DNA from: Deltaproteobacteria bacterium
GTDB lineage: Bacteria; Bdellovibrionota; UBA1018; UBA923
Assembly: GCA_016194795.1 (NCBI GenBank)
Contig: JACQAX010000122.1
Coordinates: forward strand, 1-9,532
DNA length: 9,532 nucleotides
Reading direction: 5' to 3'
A program made the position numbers and the translations under genes. Below the pieces are notes generated by a model. It ran no database searches, had not been told where the DNA came from, and saw only the letters and a list, made by a program, of their open reading frames with translations. Of the stretch, positions 1 through 5,774 are shown piece after piece. Position 1 is the first letter of the stretch, and each line of letters begins with the position of its first letter.

Positions 1-319
1 CCATGCCGACCGCCGGGCTTCCGACGGGGACGTTGCAGGTGAAGGAGCCGCCGGTGATCGGATCGGCCGTCTGCTCGTGAAAGTAATATTTGACGTTGGA
101 GTTGGCGAAGATCGGCTGGACGTAGAAGCCCAGGTTGTTGGTCGTGCCGACCGTGCCGACGATCGTGGCGCCACCGCCGCCCGCCGCCCCGCCGCCGCCG
201 CCGCTTCCCGTGCCTGCGGCCGGCCCGTTGTCTTTACAGGCCATCGCGCCCAAGGCCAGGCACAGAGCGACCACGACGCATCCCGCGTTCAGAACAGTAT
301 TGGCTTTTCTCAAACCCAT
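1..319 (-). CDS. Gly-rich lipoprotein, N-terminal part (runs off the window)
   Basis: Reading the minus strand from the ATG at 317-319 gives 106 codons without a stop, and the gene continues beyond base 1. The N-terminus has basic residues (R4, K5), a hydrophobic core at about 13-25 and an Ala-Met-Ala-Cys sequence ending at C28. This looks like a signal peptidase II site, although Met at -2 is unusual. The mature part would begin C-K-D-N and pass through a Gly/Ala-rich linker at about 36-50, which probably acts as a flexible tether. After it comes a segment with beta-rich character (Gly-Phe-Tyr-Val-Gln, Lys-Tyr-Tyr-Phe). A purine-rich AAGGGG at 322-327 lies only 2 bases before the ATG, so the TTG two codons later could be the real start. 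A consensus-like promoter precedes it. I recognise no family. The lipoprotein call is well supported and the function is unknown. Confidence 0.75.
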   Translation of the reverse strand, partial: MGLRKANTVLNAGCVVVALCLALGAMACKDNGPAAGTGSGGGGGAAGGGGATIVGTVGTTNNLGFYVQPIFANSNVKYYFHEQTADPITGGSFTCNVPVGSPAVGM

Positions 320-348
320 ATCCCCTTATCGGTAATACCCAAGAGAAA

Positions 349-377
349 ATTATAAGATGTCCGCGCCTTCGATACAA
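349..377 (-). promoter_or_regulatory. Sigma-70-type promoter for the lipoprotein at 1-319
   Basis: On the minus strand a perfect TATAAT (349-354) lies 17 bases downstream of TTGTAT (372-377, first three bases of the -35 consensus). Transcription would begin near 342, leaving a leader of about 23 bases before the ATG at 319. The AT-rich patch stands out from the GC-rich surroundings. Spacing and -10 are seen directly; activity is inferred. Confidence 0.6.
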
Positions 378-465
378 AACCGGGCGCAAAGCCTTGGTTT
401 TCCGAAGTTTCGTTTTTCCAAAATGCAATCCAGCACCCTCGAAAAGCGCCGATGCGGTCCATCAA

Positions 466-504
466 CTCTTCTTGTCGGAAGAGGGCCGCTGAAAATCCAG
501 CGGC
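466..504. promoter_or_regulatory. Two adjacent inverted repeats in the leader of the receptor operon
   Basis: CTCTTC (466-471) and GAAGAG (478-483) flank a 6-base loop. One base later GCCGCTG (485-491) and CAGCGGC (498-504) form a perfect 7-base stem with a 6-base loop. They lie 69 bases before the receptor ATG in the 253-base region between the divergent lipoprotein and receptor genes. The second stem is followed by AGTTTCT rather than a clean T-run, so it is a poor intrinsic terminator. A leader RNA structure or protein-binding sites are both possible. I see no convincing plus-strand promoter here. Confidence 0.35.
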
Positions 505-572
505 AGTTTCTGCCCGCCCCGCGGCCCCGTCCGGCTTCTAATACCCGGGCGTTTTCCCGATAAGTCACTCTG

Positions 573-2567
573 ATGAGATGGCTTCGCACCGGCATCACCA
601 AGCTCGCCTGCGCCCTGAGCCGCACGCCCGACGAGACGCGCTCGCTCACCGAGGTGTCGTCGGCGCGCGCGCGCATCGCGCTCTTCGCGGCGATCGCGGG
701 CGTCTTCGCCGTGCTGTACGCGCCGGTGCTCGGGCGCCACTTCGCGCTCTGGTCGAGCTTCCACCCCGCCGTCGAGCTCGGGCCGGGACTCTGGAAGGCC
801 GTCTACACCAACTTCTCGAACTGCTCGAGCGTCCCGGGCGAGGACCAGAACTGCCCGGCCGACCCCGAGAATCCGATGCTGTGGCACAGCCCCTACGAGC
901 GCGACGACGCCCGCCATTTCGGCCGGGTGAGCGCACGGCGCTACCGCGACTACTGGATCGGCGCCGAGATCCCCGTCGGCACGCTGGCCGAGGCCCGCGT
1001 CCAGAACGCCAACCAGCTGCTCCTCGGCTACATCGTCGGCAGCTACCGCATCTTCCTCGACGGCGAGTTCGTCCTCGGCACGCGCTTCGGCCAGCGCGAC
1101 ACGAACCCGATCATCCTCAACGTGCCGCCGGCCAAGCTGCGCGGCGGGAAGCCGCTTTTCGTGGCCATCCACGTGATCTACGACACCGACGTCGCCGCGC
1201 CCGACGTCCTCAACGCCGAAACCGGTGGCGAAGGCTTCGTGACGAGCTCGGGCGCCAACGCCTACCGCAACTACATGGCTTTCTGGGACAAGGCCCGGCC
1301 GTTCTCGCTGATGCTCACCTACAGCGTCATCGCCGGCCTCTTCTTCTTCTTCTGGATCTCGTCGCCGATCAAGCAGGAGTATTTCTACATGGCGATGTTC
1401 GCGCTCGTGGCGGCCTTCTACCAGGCGCGCAAGCTCGACCTGTTCTCGACCGCGCTCGGCTCGCAGGCCAACAACCTGATCGAGTACGTGATTCGCTCGT
1501 ACGTGGCGGCGTTCGGCATGTTTCTCGGGCTGGCCTTCTCGCGCACCCGGCGCCTGTTCTTCACGATCGGCCTGCCGCTCGCGCTGGGCCTTCCGCTCGT
1601 CCTCTTCCTGGGCTTTCCGGCCGCGCGCTACGAGCTCTACCAGTTCAACCGCCTCTGGTTCACTCCCGCCGCGTTTCTGGCGGGCGCCGCGCCCTGCTTC
1701 CTGCAAGGCTTCCACCTCCGCTCGCAGGTCGCCGGCGGGAGCTCGTATCTGCCGGTTCGCGCGCGCCGCCTGGTGCTCTTCGGGCTCGGGCTGCTCAGCC
1801 TCGCCGCCTACTACTTCTGCGTGCCCCGCGATCTCGTCGCCTCGTCGATGCCGATGTTCCTCGACGGGCTCGAGCACTTCGTCTTCATGATGCTCATGGG
1901 CTCGATCGCGCTTCGCGAGTACCACCAGCAGGAGTTCCTCGTCTCCAAGGCCCCGGTCTCCGAGTACCACCGGCGTCCCGTACTGCCCGAGCGCATCACG
2001 GGCGCGCTGCTCGTGGCCGACCTCAAGGACTCCGAGGCGCTCTATCGCTACCGCGCCGTGCACGCCCAGGCCAATGCCCTCAAGACCGTCGTGGAGATCA
2101 CGATGATCTCGCAGGCCATCGAGGCGGATTACCGCCGCATGCAGCTCCTCCCGCCCGACTCCGGCGGCTTCTTCTTCCGTGCCGCGCTCACCCTGGGCGA
2201 CATCCGGCCGGTCTGGGAAAACTTCGCCGGCAACCGCGAGGCGTACTGGGAGGAGGCAGGCAACACGACGCCATTCGTCGAGGCCAGCCGGCTGATGGAC
2301 ATCGAGCGCCAGGTCGTCGTCGACTCGGACACGCCGTGCACCCAGCTCGTCGTGCGCGAGGAGCTGACCCAGCTCATCCTGCGCCAGGAGCGCCGCCTGA
2401 TCGGAATGTTCGTCCAGCGCGACCAGCCGTACGCCGACAAGCACGGCGCCGAGTATCGCGTGGCGATCTTCCATCCGGCCAAGGCGGAAACGGCGCTCAC
2501 GCGCCTCGACCGCGCCAAGATGCCCGCCGGCAAGCCGGACGACAAAGACAAAAAGGAGGCTGCCTAG
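573..2567 (+). CDS. 7TMR-DISM-like membrane receptor with a degenerate class III cyclase-like domain (first of a tandem pair)
   Basis: The 664-residue protein has a membrane span at about 33-53, a periplasmic domain at about 54-240, seven spans at about 244-447 and a cytoplasmic tail of about 215 residues. The periplasmic part has a jelly-roll look: YWIG (127-130), ANQLLLG (146-152), SYRIFLDG (157-164) and VAIHV (197-201). This resembles the carbohydrate-binding-like sensor domains of 7TMR-DISM receptors. Residues 475-635 follow the order of a class III nucleotide cyclase. LLVADL with D483 sits where the first metal Asp belongs, FRAALTLGDI (535-544) matches the usual R.GI..G.V strand, and YWEEAGNT...ASRL (558-574) matches the Y..G..VN.A.RL segment. 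The second Asp strand and the catalytic Asn are not recognisable, so activity is doubtful; it may bind a ligand or act as a pseudo-enzyme. The start has no clear Shine-Dalgarno, but its N-terminal length matches that of the paralogue. Ligand and output are unknown. Confidence 0.8.
   Translation: MRWLRTGITKLACALSRTPDETRSLTEVSSARARIALFAAIAGVFAVLYAPVLGRHFALWSSFHPAVELGPGLWKAVYTNFSNCSSVPGEDQNCPADPENPMLWHSPYERDDARHFGRVSARRYRDYWIGAEIPVGTLAEARVQNANQLLLGYIVGSYRIFLDGEFVLGTRFGQRDTNPIILNVPPAKLRGGKPLFVAIHVIYDTDVAAPDVLNAETGGEGFVTSSGANAYRNYMAFWDKARPFSLMLTYSVIAGLFFFFWISSPIKQEYFYMAMFALVAAFYQARKLDLFSTALGSQANNLIEYVIRSYVAAFGMFLGLAFSRTRRLFFTIGLPLALGLPLVLFLGFPAARYELYQFNRLWFTPAAFLAGAAPCFLQGFHLRSQVAGGSSYLPVRARRLVLFGLGLLSLAAYYFCVPRDLVASSMPMFLDGLEHFVFMMLMGSIALREYHQQEFLVSKAPVSEYHRRPVLPERITGALLVADLKDSEALYRYRAVHAQANALKTVVEITMISQAIEADYRRMQLLPPDSGGFFFRAALTLGDIRPVWENFAGNREAYWEEAGNTTPFVEASRLMDIERQVVVDSDTPCTQLVVREELTQLILRQERRLIGMFVQRDQPYADKHGAEYRVAIFHPAKAETALTRLDRAKMPAGKPDDKDKKEAA
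2555..2559 (+). promoter_or_regulatory. Shine-Dalgarno GGAGG deciding the GTG start of the second receptor
   Basis: GGAGG lies inside the last codons of the first receptor gene, 7 bases before the GTG at 2567-2569. The sequence TAGTG lets the stop of gene one and the start of gene two share a G. This places the start at 2567, although the same frame is open far upstream as a shadow of gene one. Confidence 0.8.
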
Positions 2568-4417
2568 TGGCTCTCCTTCTTCGCCGCCTGGCTCGCGCCA
2601 CCGGCCGCTCCCGCGAAGACAGCGGCGCCATGCGCGACGGGCGCACGAGCCGCGCGATGCGCGTCGTCTACACCGGCCTGTTCGCCGCGCTTCTGGGCGT
2701 CTTCATCCCCCTGTTCGTCTCCCACTTCGCCAAGTGGAACGGCTTCCGGCCGGATGCCCCGATCGCCCCCGAGCTCTGGCGCGCCTACTACGGCGACCCC
2801 GCCGAGACCTGCCCGCTCGACGCGACCTCGTCGTCGATCTGTCCGGCTTCGCCCCGGGTTCCGGCGCTCTGGACGAGCGCTTACTCACAGAAAGACCCGC
2901 GGCACAAGCCCCGCCTGATCGCGCTCGGACCCAGTCGCTACTGGATCGGCGCCCTCATCCCGGCGACCGTGCTCGACGAGGCGCGATCGCGCCGCGCCAA
3001 CCAGCTGCTCCTCGGGTGGATCTTCGCCACCTACCGCGTCTGGATCGACGGCCATCTCGTCGCGGCCGCCGCCGGCGGGCGCGACCAGCACCCCATCATT
3101 ATACAGCTGCCGATGGAAAGGCTCGCGACCGGCAAGCCGTTGCACGTCGCCATCCAGGTTTACCACGACACCGACTACGGCATGCCCGACTTCCTGAACT
3201 CGCTGCGCGGGGGTGAAGGCTTTCTCTCGAGCGCGTCGGTGGCCACGTTCCGCGACTTCGTCCTCTTCTGGGAGGCGGTGCGCCCGTTCTCGCTGCTCGT
3301 CGCCTACATGGTGATCGGCTCGCTCTTCTTCTCGCTCTGGCTCGGGACGCGTGCGCGCCTCGAGTACTTCTTCATGGCGCTGTTCGCGCTCGCGAGCGCC
3401 TTTTACCAGGCGCGCATGACCAGCATCTTCGCGCTCTCGGTAAGCCGCAGCTTCACCACCGATCTCGACGTGGTCATGCGCTTCTGGATCGCGAGCTTCG
3501 GCTGCGGGCTGGGCTTCTCGTTCGCGCGCGCGCGCCTGTCGATTCTACGCGCCGGGATGCCGGTGGCCCTCGTCTTTCCGTTCGTGGTCGTGCTCTGCGT
3601 TCCCGACAGCCACATGAAGCGAGTCCTCACCAACCTCATCCAGGCCTGGGCCACCCCGGCTTTCTACCTGCTCGGCTCCGCCGTCTGCCTCCTCCAGGCC
3701 TGGTCGCTCCACAACGATCGCGGCTCGCGCCGCGGGTCGGTCGAGCAGGCCGCGGTCGCCCGCCGCCTGGGGCGCCTCCTCGCCTTCGGCGTCGGTCTCG
3801 CCGCGCTTTCGACCTTCTACGTGCTCCAAAGCTACGGCTGGGTGCCCGGCATGATGCGCGCGATGTGGATGGGGCTCGGCTTCGAGCATTTCGTCTTCGT
3901 CGTCGTTTTCGCCGGGCTGATGCTGACCGAGTACCGGGACCAGCACGCGCAGATCGCCCAGGCCTCCCCCGCGCCCGAGCGCGCGCGCCTGCCCGAAGAC
4001 GTGAGCGGCGCGGTCGCGATCGTCCGCCTGCTCGCTCCCGAGCGCCTGCTCCCGCTCCTGCGCTCGCATCTGCACACCGCCGCCTTCCGCCAGGGCGGCG
4101 TGGTTTCGGCCGCCGGCATCGACGAGGTGCTCTTCTTCGACGCCGAGAGCTGCCCGTCGCCGAGAGCCGCGGCCGCGGCCGCGTTGGCCGAGGCGGGGCT
4201 CGACGCCCAGCTCCTCTCCGAGCACCACGGCGCCGAGCTCGGGTTGCGCGCGGGCCTCACCGAGGTGCGCGCGGGCACCCGCGACGGCGCTCAACCTCTC
4301 GCGCGCGCCACCGCCCTGCTCGAGCGCGCGCTCGGCGAAAGCGGCGCCGCGGTCATCGCCGAGGATCCGGCGCCCGCCGAGAAAAAAGCTCGCCGAAAAC
4401 CGGCCTCCGCGGCCTAG
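2567..4417 (+). CDS. Second 7TMR-DISM-like receptor, paralogue with a strongly eroded cytoplasmic domain
   Basis: Translated from GTG, the protein has 616 residues and the same plan as the preceding gene. It has a span at about 32-52, a periplasmic domain to about 238, seven spans at about 240-455 and a short cytoplasmic tail. Shared motifs include YWIGA.IP (125-132), ANQLLLG (144-150), DTD (201-203), GGEGF (215-219), RPFSL (239-243), AFYQAR (278-283) and FEHFVF (439-444). A periplasmic Cys pair (C82, C92) has the same spacing as C84/C94 in the neighbour. The tail starts SGAVAIVRL (480-488), where Arg replaces the putative metal Asp. GLRAGLTEV (559-567) is a remnant of the R.GI..G strand, and the tail then ends in an Ala-rich, Lys/Arg-rich stretch. 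Enzymatic cyclase activity is therefore very unlikely. One-base overlap with gene one implies translational coupling and perhaps a heteromeric receptor (inference). The gene ends 14 bases before a convergent transporter gene. Confidence 0.8.
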   Translation: MALLLRRLARATGRSREDSGAMRDGRTSRAMRVVYTGLFAALLGVFIPLFVSHFAKWNGFRPDAPIAPELWRAYYGDPAETCPLDATSSSICPASPRVPALWTSAYSQKDPRHKPRLIALGPSRYWIGALIPATVLDEARSRRANQLLLGWIFATYRVWIDGHLVAAAAGGRDQHPIIIQLPMERLATGKPLHVAIQVYHDTDYGMPDFLNSLRGGEGFLSSASVATFRDFVLFWEAVRPFSLLVAYMVIGSLFFSLWLGTRARLEYFFMALFALASAFYQARMTSIFALSVSRSFTTDLDVVMRFWIASFGCGLGFSFARARLSILRAGMPVALVFPFVVVLCVPDSHMKRVLTNLIQAWATPAFYLLGSAVCLLQAWSLHNDRGSRRGSVEQAAVARRLGRLLAFGVGLAALSTFYVLQSYGWVPGMMRAMWMGLGFEHFVFVVVFAGLMLTEYRDQHAQIAQASPAPERARLPEDVSGAVAIVRLLAPERLLPLLRSHLHTAAFRQGGVVSAAGIDEVLFFDAESCPSPRAAAAAALAEAGLDAQLLSEHHGAELGLRAGLTEVRAGTRDGAQPLARATALLERALGESGAAVIAEDPAPAEKKARRKPASAA

Positions 4418-4431
4418 CGGCGGCGCGTGGC

Positions 4432-5325
4432 TCAGAGCGCGATCATCGTCACGGCGAACATCAGCACCGAGCCCGCGACGATCTGCAACGCCGTCAGCGG
4501 CGTCCCCAGCACGAGCGTGTTGAGCACGACGGCGCTGATCGGGTAGAGCAGCTCGATGAACGTCGTCACGCTCGCCGGCGTGCGCGAGAGCCCGCCGTAA
4601 TAGAAGAGCATCGGGAAGATGCCCGAGATGAAGCTCACGTAAAGCACCGCGCGCGCCACGGGCCACGACGAGACGACGCTCCAATGCACCGGCTCGTGCG
4701 GAAGGCAGAGCATGAAGCAGAGCGCGACGAGCCCGAACACGTACCGCCACAAGGTCGCCACGTCAGGGCTCGCGCGCTTGAGCAGCACCTTGCTGCTCAC
4801 CGTCGACACCGCCCAAAGCATGGCGGCCGCGAACGCGAGAAAGATCCCTTTGGCGCGGTCGAGCTCCTCGCGGCTTTCGAGGCCGAGCTTGCCGTCCGGA
4901 AAGCTCAGCACCACGCCGGCGGCAAGCGAGACCGCCGCCCAGAAATAGAACTTCCGCTTCGGGCGCTCGCCCAGCGCGACGAACGCGATGGCGACGACGA
5001 TCACCGGCTGCAGCTTCTGCAGAAGCACCGCGATCGACGGGTTGACGTAGCGGAAGCACGCGGTGAAGAGCGTCGTGGCCAGCGCCGAGCCGAAAACCCC
5101 GCAGAAGGCGGCGGCGGCCCACTCCCGGCCGTTCAGCGCGAAGACCTCGCGACGCATCCGCGCGCGCGTCGCGACCCAAGGCACGAGCAGCGCCACGCCG
5201 AGCAGGTGCTCGGCGAAGACGATGAACGTGGCGTCGACGCTGTCGGCGATCGGGTACCGGAAGATCGCATCCGTGCCCCAGAGCAAGGCGGCGCTCGCGA
5301 CGAGCAGGGGCCCAAGGTGTTTCAT
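4432..5325 (-). CDS. EamA/DMT-superfamily transporter (10-TM permease)
   Basis: The 297-residue hydrophobic protein has the two-repeat EamA plan, ten predicted inner-membrane spans and the usual length for the family. Repeat one opens with ALLWGTD (13-19) and ends with QPVIVVAIAFVALGERP (106-122), matching the family's P...a...LgE.p segment. Repeat two opens near FLAFAAAMLWAVST (162-175) and ends with LYPISAVVLNTLVLGTP (260-276). There the customary Glu after Leu-Gly is replaced by Thr (T275). Such proteins export or import small metabolites or amino acids; the substrate cannot be read from sequence. The ATG at 5325 lies 29 bases after the infA stop with no clear Shine-Dalgarno, so it is probably co-transcribed with infA. 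It converges on the receptor operon with a 14-base gap and no obvious terminator. Confidence 0.88.
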   Translation of the reverse strand: MKHLGPLLVASAALLWGTDAIFRYPIADSVDATFIVFAEHLLGVALLVPWVATRARMRREVFALNGREWAAAAFCGVFGSALATTLFTACFRYVNPSIAVLLQKLQPVIVVAIAFVALGERPKRKFYFWAAVSLAAGVVLSFPDGKLGLESREELDRAKGIFLAFAAAMLWAVSTVSSKVLLKRASPDVATLWRYVFGLVALCFMLCLPHEPVHWSVVSSWPVARAVLYVSFISGIFPMLFYYGGLSRTPASVTTFIELLYPISAVVLNTLVLGTPLTALQIVAGSVLMFAVTMIAL

Positions 5326-5354
5326 GCGCGCGGGTGTCGCCGGTCTCGGGCGAC

Positions 5355-5582
5355 TCAGTTTTTGCCGCTGTGGCGGAGAACGATCAACCCGTGGGTCGGG
5401 TCGTAGGGCGACACGCCGACGGTAACCTTGTCACCGACGATCACGCGGATCTTGAAGCGCTTCATGTTGCCGTTCAGCTTTGCGGTGATTTTCACGCCGT
5501 TCTCGAGCTCCACGACGTACTGACCACCCCCCGTCGCTTCCCTAACAACACCCTCGAGCTTAGCCAGGTCATCTCTTGCCAC
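5355..5582 (-). CDS. infA: Translation initiation factor IF-1
   Basis: The 75-residue protein is a small OB-fold of the S1 type that occupies the ribosomal A site during 30S initiation together with IF-2 and IF-3. Diagnostic stretches are VELENG (24-29), ITAKLNG (32-38), IRVIVGDKVTV (45-55) and SPYD...GLIVLR (58-69). These match IF-1 proteins, which are usually 71-75 residues. The start is GTG at 5580-5582, preceded by AGGAG at 5 bases, and no in-frame ATG fits the family N-terminus. The usual first basic/acidic cluster is present as M-A-R-D-D. The gene sits outside any ribosomal-protein cluster and is followed by a transporter. It may be the only copy or a second infA; that cannot be told here. 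Confidence 0.95.
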   Translation of the reverse strand: MARDDLAKLEGVVREATGGGQYVVELENGVKITAKLNGNMKRFKIRVIVGDKVTVGVSPYDPTHGLIVLRHSGKN

Positions 5583-5587
5583 GCACT

Positions 5588-5592
5588 CTCCT
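5588..5592 (-). promoter_or_regulatory. infA: Shine-Dalgarno AGGAG for the GTG start of infA
   Basis: On the minus strand AGGAG is followed by 5 bases (AGTGC) and then GTG. It supports initiation at 5582 and a non-ATG start for IF-1. Confidence 0.8.
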
Positions 5593-5610
5593 AGAAGTAG
5601 TCGATTTATC

Positions 5611-5616
5611 TGTATA
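5611..5616 (-). promoter_or_regulatory. Possible -10 element for infA
   Basis: TATACA on the minus strand lies 28 bases before the GTG start within an AT-rich patch (TTTTATACAGATAAAT). No convincing -35 hexamer lies at 16-18 bases. A TTGACG further upstream is 27 bases away, too far to pair with it. Only a weak promoter call is possible. Confidence 0.3.
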
Positions 5617-5681
5617 AAACAGGTCGCTCAGGAACCCCCGGTTCGTCAATCCCGAAGTGAGGACGAACTCTTAAACCATAT

Positions 5682-5711
5682 TAACGCGGTGCGGCATTAC
5701 AGGCCGCGTTA
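5682..5711. promoter_or_regulatory. Perfect 8-base dyad in the infA/oligopeptidase divergent region
   Basis: TAACGCGG (5682-5689) and CCGCGTTA (5704-5711) are exact inverted repeats separated by 14 bases. Inside them GCGGC (5691-5695) and GCCGC (5703-5707) form a competing dyad. Arm spacing is compatible with a dimeric regulator or with alternative RNA hairpins. There is no T-run after it, so it is not an intrinsic terminator. The regulator is unknown. Confidence 0.45.
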
Positions 5712-5730
5712 CACCTGTTAAACCGACGCC

Positions 5731-5757
5731 CGACACGCAATCCCCGAGTTGCGTTCG
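5731..5757 (+). promoter_or_regulatory. Hairpin just upstream of the oligopeptidase ribosome binding site
   Basis: CGACACGCAA (5731-5740) pairs with TTGCGTTCG (5749-5757) as a 9-pair stem with one bulged C and the 8-base loop TCCCCGAG. It ends 8 bases before the AGGGGA Shine-Dalgarno (5765-5770) of the peptidase gene. In the leader mRNA it could affect ribosome access; the role is inferred. Confidence 0.4.
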
Positions 5758-5774
5758 TCTACAAAGGGGAAAAA

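Noticed and set aside
485..511. Hairpin as an intrinsic terminator before the receptor operon
   Set aside because: The stem is followed by AGTTTCTGCCC, not a T-run, and no upstream plus-strand gene in the window needs a terminator.
462..2474. 670-codon open frame antisense to the first receptor
   Set aside because: Its translation is rich in Arg, Glu, Ala and Val with no family motif, and it opposes a gene with membrane spans and a paralogue. It is a typical GC-rich codon-position shadow.
578..2566. Upstream extension of the second receptor frame through the whole first gene (1279 codons in total)
   Set aside because: The translation before 2567 is a compositionally biased Arg/Pro/Ala shadow. 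GGAGG plus GTG at 2567 and alignment with the paralogue fix the true start.
3865..5406. 513-codon plus-strand frame across the end of the second receptor and antisense to the EamA gene
   Set aside because: Arg/Ala/His-rich translation without recognisable domains, overlapping three genes with clear family identity.
5632..5665. tRNA-like T-arm sequence (CCCCCGGTTCG) near a dyad
   Set aside because: No acceptor stem, anticodon arm or D-arm can be built around it.
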